Notes under the pieces: model-generated
What the model saw: only the letters and a program-made list of their open reading frames with translations
Database searches by the model: none
What the model was told of the DNA's origin: nothing
Shown: one piece after another, positions 18,077-26,789 of the stretch
Layout of the letters: every line of letters begins with the position of its first letter
Numbering within the stretch: the stretch's first letter is position 1
Assembly: GCA_017960475.1 (NCBI GenBank)
Contig: JAGCZH010000032.1
Location: forward strand, 1 to 57,754
Origin: Bacteroidales bacterium
GTDB taxonomy: Bacteria; Bacteroidota; Bacteroidia; Bacteroidales; P3
Direction: 5' to 3'
Length of the DNA: 57,754 nucleotides
Program-made: the position numbers and the translations under genes

Positions 18077-19555
18077 ATGGCCAACACAAACAAACGTATA
18101 TCAGCATACGAAATAATAGGGATACCCCTTATCGGCGAGGGAGTCGCCATGCTGTTGTGTATAGCGCCGTCTTTGCTGTTTAATGACGGAACATGGTGGC
18201 AAATGGCCATTTCATCATTATCTGCAACAATAGCCGGCGCTCTGTTAATATTACTAGGACACAGAGCGGACAAAAGCAAGCGAGAAAAAAAACTACTCGA
18301 TACACAATTGTCCTTTATCTCAGTCACTGTCGTTTGGCTGGCGCTCTCTTTTTTCGGGACACTTCCATTTGTTATCGGGAGCCATGCAGATAGCTTTTCG
18401 GATGCTTTTTTCGAAACAATGTCGGGACTGACATCAACCGGCGCGACCATCTTTTCCAACGTTGAAGCCTTGCCCCCCTCTCTATTGCTTTGGCGCAGCC
18501 TTATGCAATGGTTAGGCGGTTTTGGGATAATACTTCTCGTATTGGCTATCGTTCCATCATTGGGCATGAACAAATTCAGTCTCTATACTGCCGAAGCCAG
18601 CAATGCCGACAACACAGGGAAAACGACAACATCAGTACGCACGACAGTACAACGCACTCTTTTTGTGTATGTCTCTTTGACCATAGTGTTCATTGGGTTA
18701 TTATTACTATCTGGCATGAAATTATGGGATGCTATAAACCTAACATTCGCCAATATTTCTACCGGTGGTTTTTCAATTTATTCAGATAGTATTGCCAGAT
18801 TTACTCCATTGCAACAATATATACTTGCGACAATAATGTTTTTTGGCGGAATAAATTTTGCGTTGTTATACAATATCTTTACTTTTCGGTGGAGTCAGAT
18901 AAAAAACAAGCTTGACCAGTTTAGTTTTTATTTATTTGTGCTCGTTGCTGCTTGTCTTTTTGTTGTCGTTGCACTCCACTATAATGGAGGTTATGCATGG
19001 AACGAATCTCTAAGGTACGGCATTGTTCAAACAATCAGTGTTCTGACGACAACCGGCAGTGTCATTGCCGATACCAATTTGTGGTGGACCCCAATACTAT
19101 TCCTATTCCTAATCCTCAGCCTTTGTGGTGGAATGGCAGGCTCAACAACAGGTGGAATAAAGATAATGCGTGTACTCATTTTATTCCGCAACGCACTTAA
19201 CACCTTGACGAACAAATTACATCCCAATGCTTACAACCCTGTGCGTTTGAACGGCGTACCAGTTTCTGGAGACCTCATTACCAACGTGATGGTTACCTTT
19301 GTAGTTTTTGCTTTCACACTTCTGATAGGCTTATTGGCATTGATGATGTGCGGTGTCGATGCCACTGAGGCATTAGGTGCTGTTTTTGGATGCGCAACTA
19401 GCTATGGACCTGGGCTTGGCGCTTCAGGTGGTTTTGGCTGTTATGCCGATTTCCCAACTATGGCTAAGTGGGTATGTAGTTTTCTTATGCTTCTCGGACG
19501 ACTGGAATGCTTAACAGTTTATCTGCTTATCGTACCTGCATTCTGGCGCCGCTAA
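18077..19555 (+). CDS. trkH: Trk potassium transporter membrane subunit TrkH (paralogue 2)
   Basis: A 492-residue TrkH homologue with filter segments SGLTSTGATI, ANISTGGFSI, SVLTTTGSVI and GCATSYGPGLG. It differs from the first copy in N-terminus, loop lengths and the third and fourth filters, so it is an old paralogue rather than a recent duplication. Two pore subunits with one TrkA suggest alternative channels of different affinity sharing a regulator, as with the two Trk pore proteins of some bacteria. The transcript ends at a strong hairpin about 105 bases downstream. Confidence 0.92.
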   Translation: MANTNKRISAYEIIGIPLIGEGVAMLLCIAPSLLFNDGTWWQMAISSLSATIAGALLILLGHRADKSKREKKLLDTQLSFISVTVVWLALSFFGTLPFVIGSHADSFSDAFFETMSGLTSTGATIFSNVEALPPSLLLWRSLMQWLGGFGIILLVLAIVPSLGMNKFSLYTAEASNADNTGKTTTSVRTTVQRTLFVYVSLTIVFIGLLLLSGMKLWDAINLTFANISTGGFSIYSDSIARFTPLQQYILATIMFFGGINFALLYNIFTFRWSQIKNKLDQFSFYLFVLVAACLFVVVALHYNGGYAWNESLRYGIVQTISVLTTTGSVIADTNLWWTPILFLFLILSLCGGMAGSTTGGIKIMRVLILFRNALNTLTNKLHPNAYNPVRLNGVPVSGDLITNVMVTFVVFAFTLLIGLLALMMCGVDATEALGAVFGCATSYGPGLGASGGFGCYADFPTMAKWVCSFLMLLGRLECLTVYLLIVPAFWRR

Positions 19556-19661
19556 GCAAAAGAAAAAAAATGCTCAAACCCGAATCAATCATAAGACCGA
19601 CTTTTGTTTTATCACACTTTGTCAGATCCATGAATGCCTTATACAGCTCTCTCTGACACCA

Positions 19662-19708
19662 ATAAACAAAAAAAAGACAGCGAATAACGCTGTCTTTTTT
19701 TTGTTTAT
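19662..19708. terminator. Bidirectional terminator with 21-bp perfect stem
   Basis: The arms at 19662-19682 and 19688-19708 are exact reverse complements, with loop AATAA. The core is AAAGACAGCG/CGCTGTCTTT, flanked by A8 on one side and T8 on the other. It works in both directions and separates the converging trkH and PepSY-like genes. Confidence 0.95.
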
Positions 19709-19718
19709 AATCGAAATA

Positions 19719-20810
19719 TTATTGTACGTCGCGGGGATCAAGTGGTTGAGCCAAAAGACCAGTGAATTTGCCGGTATTGTCAAACTCCATACGGGTGTAT
19801 TTCAATGTATGACCTGCAGCTTTCTGGCTGACAACAACATATGTATACGGTTTAGGCTTTTTCCCGTCAGCTCCACGATATTTAGCATCAAACTCATATA
19901 CTACCATCTTTTCCACTTTGAACTTCTCGCCTTTGAACTTTTCGTTCAAATACTTCATTATAGCGCTAGTATAGCGTTCTTTTGGCAGAACCTTACCTGT
20001 TTTTATCAATTTTTCCTCGCTCATGCTATATACAGCCTCGAACTTGTTTTTCTGGTTGTTAGCATAGTAAGCCACACATTCGTCACCGGCACGCTCAAAC
20101 CAGTCAGGACCAGCGCTGAGACGTGTCGCGGGATAACGTTTTGCGAAATTGGCAGCGATGGCGTCCGATGGGGCGAAAGACTCTATCTCTGGGACATCCT
20201 CCACAGGTTTTGGACGCTTTTTGTTGGATTTCTTAGTCTTTGATGTCTCTTCGTCCTGGGTTACATCCTCAGGATTGGAATGAGTGTAGTAATCCTTCTT
20301 CACTACATCAGGATCAGGAGCTGTGGAACGCTGCAACTTTCCTCGAGTGTCAAATATCATCTCACAGTCGGCCGAGCCAAGACCCTTCTTAACAATTACC
20401 ATTCGATAATAGTTGTCACCGCTCATCTCCTCGACATATTCAGTGCTGCGGATACGATAGCCCGGATAGTTGTTGACGAAGTAAGTATTCATCATCGTAG
20501 GGCATTCCTCCAACGCAACGGGGAACGAGCTATATTGCCAGTCGCCATTAGCGGTAAAGTAGCAGCGGCCGTTCTGACCATCGGTGACGAAGTCGGCGAT
20601 ATATTGACCAGGAGCCTGATACCATGTCTTAACCTTATAAGAGTCATAAGTCTTCTCCAATGCGAGAAAAACGGACTTGGGGACCTCAGTCTCCTTGATC
20701 TTAGATTGCGACATTGCAACAAGTGGCAGAAAGATCAATGCAAAGACAATAAGTCTAATACATAACGAGACACTCTTGCTTTGCAAACTATTTATTCTTA
20801 GCATTTTCAT
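19719..20810 (-). CDS. Secreted PepSY-like (BLIP-like) repeat protein
   Basis: A 363-residue protein with an N-terminal signal sequence (hydrophobic 15-33, ending VAMSQS). It has several repeats of the type seen in the Bacteroidota PepSY-like/DUF2874 family: a helix with VPKSVFLALEKTY, then YIADFVTDGQNGRCYFTANGDW, and later AIAANFAKRYPATRL. A charged low-complexity linker (about residues 177-205, rich in K, T, S, E, P) separates two pairs of repeats. These proteins are periplasmic and their function is unknown. No promoter was recognised. Confidence 0.75.
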   Translation of the reverse strand: MKMLRINSLQSKSVSLCIRLIVFALIFLPLVAMSQSKIKETEVPKSVFLALEKTYDSYKVKTWYQAPGQYIADFVTDGQNGRCYFTANGDWQYSSFPVALEECPTMMNTYFVNNYPGYRIRSTEYVEEMSGDNYYRMVIVKKGLGSADCEMIFDTRGKLQRSTAPDPDVVKKDYYTHSNPEDVTQDEETSKTKKSNKKRPKPVEDVPEIESFAPSDAIAANFAKRYPATRLSAGPDWFERAGDECVAYYANNQKNKFEAVYSMSEEKLIKTGKVLPKERYTSAIMKYLNEKFKGEKFKVEKMVVYEFDAKYRGADGKKPKPYTYVVVSQKAAGHTLKYTRMEFDNTGKFTGLLAQPLDPRDVQ

Positions 20811-20977
20811 AATCGTTTATTTGTTTAGTAACGCCTATTGCGTTTTTCTTGCACCTAATTCAAACTATTCGATAACGGCACAATTAATATAATATTACGG
20901 GTTAATGAAAAAATAGTTTCAAAAAAATCGCTTTTTGGTTTGAATATCAGCAATTCCAAATAAAACGACATTATGGA

Positions 20978-22273
20978 TTACTGACGGAACAAGACATCTT
21001 TGCGGTCGGGGCTAATAGAGACAGCCATAATTTTAACACCAGTATTCTCTTCAATTGCAGCGAGATACTCCAACAATTTAGTTGGAAGTTTGTCATAGCT
21101 TTCGGTGTTGACCAATGATTTCATCCATCCAGGATAGCTTTCAAGGCAAGGTTTGATTTCAACCTCATTGAATTCGAATGGTATTTCGTCGGTCTTCTGG
21201 TCATTGATGATGTAGTGGGTGCACATTTTCACCTCTTCAAAGTCGTTCATGACATCGGGTTTGGTGACAATAAGGTCCGTTACACCATTCAGCATACATG
21301 CATAGCGAAGAGCCGGCATATCAATCCAACCGCAACGTCGTGCACGACCTGTGGTGGCGCCAAACTCATGTCCTAACTCACAGAGCGTGCGGCCAGTGGA
21401 ATCGAAAAGCTCTGTCGGGAATGGACCGGCACCGACACGTGTACAATAGGCCTTAGTGATACCCATCACTTTTCCGATCGCCGAAGGAGCGACACCGAGA
21501 CCGGAGCAAACGCCGGCAGTTATCGTGGATGAAGAAGTAACAAAAGGATAAGAGCCAAAATCTATATCAAGCATGGAGCCCTGCGCACCTTCCGCAAGAA
21601 CTCGCTTGCCCTCTTTTAGACAATTATTGATGAAATATTCGCTGTTGATAAGCTTAAATTTACGGAGTGTCTCAAGAGAATCCATCCATTTAACCTCATA
21701 CTCGTCGAGCGACATGGAACCAATCCTAAACTCATCGACATTGAAATTCAATGTCTTTGCCATTTGAATATGTTGAAATTTGAGCAGTTGGTATTTCTCG
21801 CGGAAATCAAATTCCAAAACATCACCGACTCTGATACCCGTTCTTGCTATTTTGTCGGTATAAGCAGGGCCAATGCCTTTAAGTGTGGAACCGATTTTTG
21901 CGTTACCTTTGGCCTGTTCGTTGGCGGCGTCGAGAAGTCGATGGGAAGGAAGAATAAGGTGCGCCTTTTTCGATATGTATAGATTTTCGGTGGGCTCAAC
22001 ACCTTTCTGACGCAATGCCTCTACCTCATCCTTGAAGATTGCAGGTTCGATAAGCACACCATTGCCTATGACATTGATCTTTTCTTTGTGGAAGATTCCT
22101 GAAGGTATGATGTGGAGTACATGTTTGATGCCATTGAATTCGAGGGTATGTCCTGCATTAGGACCTCCCTGAAATCTGGCTATAACATCATAATTAGGAG
22201 TAAGGACATCAACAATCTTGCCTTTGCCCTCATCACCCCACTGCAAACCTAACAAAACATCTACTTTACTCAT
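20978..22273 (-). CDS. purA: Adenylosuccinate synthetase
   Basis: A 431-residue enzyme that joins IMP and aspartate using GTP in AMP synthesis. It shows the N-terminal phosphate loop GLQWGDEGKGKIVD, FQGGPNAGHT, the catalytic GxQG-like segment AEGAQGSMLDIDFG(S/T)YP, and the GTP-binding TGRARRCGW. Full family length. A possible promoter -7 (TATCTTCG at 22362-22355) lies about 85 bases upstream. Confidence 0.98.
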   Translation of the reverse strand: MSKVDVLLGLQWGDEGKGKIVDVLTPNYDVIARFQGGPNAGHTLEFNGIKHVLHIIPSGIFHKEKINVIGNGVLIEPAIFKDEVEALRQKGVEPTENLYISKKAHLILPSHRLLDAANEQAKGNAKIGSTLKGIGPAYTDKIARTGIRVGDVLEFDFREKYQLLKFQHIQMAKTLNFNVDEFRIGSMSLDEYEVKWMDSLETLRKFKLINSEYFINNCLKEGKRVLAEGAQGSMLDIDFGSYPFVTSSSTITAGVCSGLGVAPSAIGKVMGITKAYCTRVGAGPFPTELFDSTGRTLCELGHEFGATTGRARRCGWIDMPALRYACMLNGVTDLIVTKPDVMNDFEEVKMCTHYIINDQKTDEIPFEFNEVEIKPCLESYPGWMKSLVNTESYDKLPTKLLEYLAAIEENTGVKIMAVSISPDRKDVLFRQ

Positions 22274-22435
22274 TTCTGTATTTTTAATATATTTAATTCA
22301 ATCTCAAAACAATGCATACATCAAATAAATAATTGATGTACACTAAAAACGTTACGAAGATACAAATAATTTTTTAATCTCATCTATTTTTTGAGACAAA
22401 AAGAGTTTCAAAGACAAAAGAGCAAAAGCAACGAA

Positions 22436-23044
22436 TTACTTATCACGCTGTTGCTTAAACCATTCCACAAAATCCGGGAAATCGTCAAGGGGGCGAAATC
22501 CGGCCTTGATAGGATCGTCAGGAATAGGACAAGTGTCAAGATATCCTATCAGTGTGGAGCAATCAAACTCCCCAATCATGGCTTCCAATGTAACATAAAC
22601 TCCAACAAGTTGGTCGTCATCGTCCTTGACAGGATTAGGCAAAGCCACTCTGATACCAAGGATATCCGGTTCCTCCTCGCTTTCCAACTGCATGAAGTAC
22701 ATCTTCTTAGTTTCAAAATGATACTTGTCAAAAGTAACCTTCAAGTCTTTACCCTTAGGCTGTTTAAAAGCCACGAACTCCCACCAGTCTATATCCGGAG
22801 CGTTATCGGTAAGTTCCAAAACATTGCGAAAGAGATCCATATCACCCTCTGCGGAGAAAATCACTGTGCGACCTGACGGGGTTGGCTCACCCATCTCAAA
22901 AGTAAGCCCCTCACAGTAATTGTCTAGTTGAGATTGCAGTTCGTCAAGCAACGATTGCTGTTTCTGTTCGTCAAGATCACCAAGCATAGTCAGTTGCTCG
23001 TTGTTCTCCATAAACCATTTCCAGAATAAATCGGTATCGTGCAT
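22436..23044 (-). CDS. Conserved acidic protein of unknown function
   Basis: A 202-residue soluble acidic protein with no signal peptide, membrane segment or motif I recognise. It begins MHDTDLFWKWFMENNEQL and has features such as APDIDWWEFVAFKQPKG, GVYVTLEAMIGEFDCSTLIG and a C-terminal DFPDFVEWFKQQ. The mix of beta-rich stretches and tryptophan-containing helices suggests a compact fold. It lies between murB and purA on the same strand, about 90 bases after the murB start. Coding is supported by length and by the absence of a better frame. Confidence 0.7.
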   Translation of the reverse strand: MHDTDLFWKWFMENNEQLTMLGDLDEQKQQSLLDELQSQLDNYCEGLTFEMGEPTPSGRTVIFSAEGDMDLFRNVLELTDNAPDIDWWEFVAFKQPKGKDLKVTFDKYHFETKKMYFMQLESEEEPDILGIRVALPNPVKDDDDQLVGVYVTLEAMIGEFDCSTLIGYLDTCPIPDDPIKAGFRPLDDFPDFVEWFKQQRDK

Positions 23045-23135
23045 AAAAGTGGTATTTTTAAATTATTAGAAGTTGGAATGATAGCAATTATTATGATAAT
23101 CAAACATCACAATTAAGTTATAAAAACAAAAATCA

Positions 23136-24191
23136 TCATACTATTATCGCCTCTGGATTTAACTTTATACCAAAGCGAGAATATACATCATTGATGACCG
23201 ACTCAGCCAAAGCGACAACATCACTGCCTGTACATCGTCCACGATTAACAAGGACAAGTGCCTGTTTCTCATATACTCCCGCCTCACCCATATCACGTCC
23301 TTTCCATCCGCACTGTTCTATCATCCAGCCAGCAGATATCTTGTATTTGTTATCGCCTGCCGGAAAAGCAACCACATTGGGGTAAAGTTCCTTTAAATGT
23401 CTGTAAACATCACCATCGACAACAGGGTTCTTGAAAAAGCTCCCCGCACTACCAATATATTTCGGATCCGGGAGTTTGGAATTACGCACCTTACGCACGG
23501 TCATGGACATCAATGTGGCGTCATCTACAAATTCCCGTTCATGCTCGTCGATAGAGTTCCATGCCTCTTCCAAACCTTTATACGACAAATCCGGCACAAA
23601 ATGAGATGCGAGTCTAAACACAACTCGGTCAACCAAATAGCGCGCCCTGCCAATCTCTTTGAAAATGGAATGACGGTATCCAAAATGACACTCACTGTTT
23701 TCAAACCAGCACTGAGAGTCGTGCCAGAGGTCGTAAACATGTACACGATCAATGACATCCTTGGCTTCTCTTCCATAGGCTCCTATGTTTTGCACTGGCG
23801 AGGCTCCGACCGTACCTGGAATACCTGCCAGATTCTCCAATCCATACCACCCATTGCGAATACAGAAACTCACAAAATCGTCCCATACAACACCTGCCCT
23901 TGCCTCAACCATGCAAATGTCTCCGTCGCTAGACAAAAGTCTTATTCCGCCATCGATAGGATCGGCAGGATGTACAACAAGACCATCATAGTCGCCCGAG
24001 AAAACCACATTGCTGCCGCCGCCAAGTATGAAAAGGTGGTCAAGCATTTGCTTGTTTTGCGAAATATACTCCGCAAAAGAGTCATAGTCGGAGGCACATC
24101 GCAACTCCACGAAGCCCTGTTTAGCCACAACGTCAATTCCAAATGTGTTGTATGGTTTCAGGGATATGTCATGAAGGAGATTCATCATCAT
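23136..24191 (-). CDS. murB: UDP-N-acetylenolpyruvoylglucosamine reductase
   Basis: A 351-residue FAD enzyme making UDP-MurNAc for peptidoglycan. It has the FAD-binding LFILGGGSNVVFSGDYDG, GLENLAGIPGTVGASPVQNIGAYG, the GYRHSIFK segment and the C-terminal GSAGSFFKNP with catalytic residues (type I MurB). The alternative start MMMN / MMN / MN is unresolved by one or two codons. Its start overlaps the stop of the upstream P-loop/CYTH gene by 4 bases. Confidence 0.96.
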   Translation of the reverse strand: MMMNLLHDISLKPYNTFGIDVVAKQGFVELRCASDYDSFAEYISQNKQMLDHLFILGGGSNVVFSGDYDGLVVHPADPIDGGIRLLSSDGDICMVEARAGVVWDDFVSFCIRNGWYGLENLAGIPGTVGASPVQNIGAYGREAKDVIDRVHVYDLWHDSQCWFENSECHFGYRHSIFKEIGRARYLVDRVVFRLASHFVPDLSYKGLEEAWNSIDEHEREFVDDATLMSMTVRKVRNSKLPDPKYIGSAGSFFKNPVVDGDVYRHLKELYPNVVAFPAGDNKYKISAGWMIEQCGWKGRDMGEAGVYEKQALVLVNRGRCTGSDVVALAESVINDVYSRFGIKLNPEAIIV

Positions 24192-25270
24192 TTTATTTTT
24201 GCAATGTTGGTATTATAGTAATCCGGATTGCCGGTAACATCTTCTATCACATGTATAAATGGTGGAAATGAGACAGACTCATTAGATTCCGCATCCTCTA
24301 TTTCCAACAGATGGTGTTCTATACGAGGTTCGACAAATTCGTCCAGTTCAAAATACTGGTTTTTCCACAAAAAGCAGCACCTCTTCTTATGAATTGTGCG
24401 TTTTGCGGGATTAGCCTCGCTCAATAGTTCATAATATTTTTTCTCATCGATTTGACGTTCATACTCATAACTTCTGTCTTTGCCGAGACGTTTCTTCATG
24501 GTCATAAAGAATATGTTATGACCATTTTCGCCACGCATACGCAAACGACGCTCCATACCATCGACAGGTGTCAGATAAGTTTGTCTGATTTCACACACAT
24601 TGCCCCCAGGTATAGGATCCTCAGCAACATCAACCAAATACTTGCGTTCCACCTCTATGGGTTGAGGAACACCAAGTACATGTGATATCTCTTTGAGGAC
24701 ACGGTTCATTTTCTCATCGAAAGTACAGTCATTGCCAATAACACGAAGATGAGGATGCCCTGTCCATGCATTCATAAGCTTGTCATCTATGGCACGCGCC
24801 AACTCTGGCGACTCACTTCGAGCCGTATTATTGCCAAGAGTATAAAACTCCTCAGCACCCTTGGCGGCTGTAGCCATATGGATAACAGCGCTATAGCGGG
24901 CATCACGCAGTTCAACTACAGAATAGCCCGACTGACGGAGCAATTCCTGCCACATGTCGTCGTCAAGATATGCACGTAAATCCATAGTACCTCTGTCGCA
25001 AATCATTAGTACTGGACGGTCAATACAGTTGGCTATACGCTCCATGCGATCCTCTAGCTCTATTTGAAACTCAAGAAGCTGGCGCTCACTTTCAAGAAAA
25101 AGATTTTTCTCGTTGGTAAGAAAATCAACACCAGATTGAGTAAACAGTGTGGCAGCCTCCGGCACCGTCAACACCTTGTAGCCCAACCCACTGAAATGTT
25201 CGACAATATGGACCAACGCTGTGGTTTTTCCTGCACATGGTCCACCTGTGAGCACTATTTTTGTAATCAT
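24188..25270 (-). CDS. P-loop NTPase (AAA_28/NadR-like) fused to CYTH domain
   Basis: A 360-residue two-domain protein. Residues 1-190 form a nucleotide-binding domain with Walker A GGPCAGKTT (9-17) and Walker B-like VLMICDRG (87-94). From about 203 a CYTH triphosphate-tunnel domain begins with IEVERK (205-210), matching the ExExK signature. It continues with basic and acidic strands (RRLRMRGE, MTMKKRLG, YEYERQI, YFELDEFV). CYTH enzymes bind polyphosphorylated ligands with divalent metals. The same fusion is known to me from eukaryotic TTD14-type proteins. It overlaps murB by 4 bases and is 17 bases behind the MATE gene. The substrate is unknown. Confidence 0.82.
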   Translation of the reverse strand: MITKIVLTGGPCAGKTTALVHIVEHFSGLGYKVLTVPEAATLFTQSGVDFLTNEKNLFLESERQLLEFQIELEDRMERIANCIDRPVLMICDRGTMDLRAYLDDDMWQELLRQSGYSVVELRDARYSAVIHMATAAKGAEEFYTLGNNTARSESPELARAIDDKLMNAWTGHPHLRVIGNDCTFDEKMNRVLKEISHVLGVPQPIEVERKYLVDVAEDPIPGGNVCEIRQTYLTPVDGMERRLRMRGENGHNIFFMTMKKRLGKDRSYEYERQIDEKKYYELLSEANPAKRTIHKKRCCFLWKNQYFELDEFVEPRIEHHLLEIEDAESNESVSFPPFIHVIEDVTGNPDYYNTNIAKIK

Positions 25271-25287
25271 ATTGACATTGTTGATTA

Positions 25288-26718
25288 TTAATCATCATTA
25301 GTTTTAGGACGTGCCTCTTTACGTGGCTTACGCACAGGAGGCTGATAGCCAAGACGGAACACCTTCCTATTGGCAAAGAGTAGCGTAGCGGAGAGGGCCG
25401 CACCCAAGAAATCACATATGGTGCACGACAGCCAAACACCTGTAACACCATCGCCATTCATCCTATATAGTACACCTGGCAGAATCAGAGATATTGGTAT
25501 CAGAAATATCACCTGTCGTGACAGACTGGTAACTATGGCTATCCATGGTAAGTCTATAGATTGGAAGAGTTGCGAATTAACAATGGTAAACGCAATAAGA
25601 GGTGCGAAAACCATAAGATAACGCAAAGCAGGAACGCCGACACTGACAATAGCGGCCTCGGAATTGAAACATTTAATGATGGTGGCGGGAAATATCATCG
25701 AGACAGCCATACCAATGATACCCAAAGAGACACACACTTTCATGGTAAGGAGGTAAACCTCTTTCAGACGGTCGTTACGGCCCAAACCAAGATTGTAGCC
25801 AGCTATGGGCTGCATACCCTGACATAAGCCAAGAAACATCATAATAATCAGTCCTGCCGCTTTATTGACAACGCCATATACAGCCACCGCATTGTCTCCT
25901 CCATATGTCGAAAGCTGACGGTTAAGGACAGCCACCACAGCAAAAGCAGCCACATTCATTGAAAAAGGACTGATGCCAATGGCCAAAATATTACGGAAAA
26001 TATATAACTTAGGAGCCCAAATATGGCTATGGAAACGGATGAAAGAATGAGGTTGCAGGAAATGAGCCACAGAGACCACAGTGGTAAGCGCCATTGAAAT
26101 TGTTGTGCCCCATGCCGCACCAATAACGCCCTTATTCATCACATTAATAAACAAAAAGTCAAGAAGTATATTTGTCGCTGCTCCTCCAATCATTATCCAC
26201 ATGGCTTTCATAGGATAGCCAGTAGAGCGTATTAATCCTGTGAGGTTATATGTCAGAGTGACCAGAAACATACCGGGAAGGACTATATTCATGTACTGAC
26301 ATGCATAGTTTATTGTATCCTCTGAAGCTCCGAAAAGCAGCAGTATCGGCCTCATCCATAAATAACCGGCAGTGACAAACAGAAATCCGAACAAAAAAGT
26401 AAGCAACACCGTATTGCCCAAAATCTTTTCAGCCCATCGAATATCCTTGCGACCAAGGACGATACTCATGCGCGCCGAAGCGCCCGCACCAACCAAAGAG
26501 CCAAAGGCATGAATGATATTCATCAATGGGAAGGTGATAGCCAAAGCCGCAAGATAAAGAGTCCCTTTGCCATCGCTGCTGTTACCAAGGAAAATGCTGT
26601 CCACAATATTGTATACAGAAGTGACCACCTGGCTTGCGACAGCAGGAACAGCGTATTGCCAGAGCAGAGATTTGATGCTCTTAGTTTCTAATTCTTTTGT
26701 TGTATCTATTTCACTCAT
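25288..26718 (-). CDS. MATE-family multidrug/sodium antiporter
   Basis: A 476-residue membrane protein with about 12 hydrophobic helices. It carries the N-terminal MATE signature AVPAVASQVVTSVYNIVDS and the second-half counterpart near GLCQGMQPIAGYNLG. MATE proteins export cationic drugs or metabolites in exchange for Na+ or H+. The C-terminus is a basic tail (PPVRKPRKEARPK). It stands first in a close run with the P-loop/CYTH and murB genes. The substrate cannot be inferred. Confidence 0.93.
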   Translation of the reverse strand: MSEIDTTKELETKSIKSLLWQYAVPAVASQVVTSVYNIVDSIFLGNSSDGKGTLYLAALAITFPLMNIIHAFGSLVGAGASARMSIVLGRKDIRWAEKILGNTVLLTFLFGFLFVTAGYLWMRPILLLFGASEDTINYACQYMNIVLPGMFLVTLTYNLTGLIRSTGYPMKAMWIMIGGAATNILLDFLFINVMNKGVIGAAWGTTISMALTTVVSVAHFLQPHSFIRFHSHIWAPKLYIFRNILAIGISPFSMNVAAFAVVAVLNRQLSTYGGDNAVAVYGVVNKAAGLIIMMFLGLCQGMQPIAGYNLGLGRNDRLKEVYLLTMKVCVSLGIIGMAVSMIFPATIIKCFNSEAAIVSVGVPALRYLMVFAPLIAFTIVNSQLFQSIDLPWIAIVTSLSRQVIFLIPISLILPGVLYRMNGDGVTGVWLSCTICDFLGAALSATLLFANRKVFRLGYQPPVRKPRKEARPKTNDD

Positions 26719-26789
26719 TGTTTTCTTACACTAGTATTCTCTATGACAAACAGACAATACGTTACGGTCCAACACGTAAAACAACAGCA

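Noticed and set aside
23397..24218. 273-codon plus-strand open frame opposite murB
   Set aside because: The minus strand encodes all MurB motifs, and the plus-strand translation lacks any recognisable domain.
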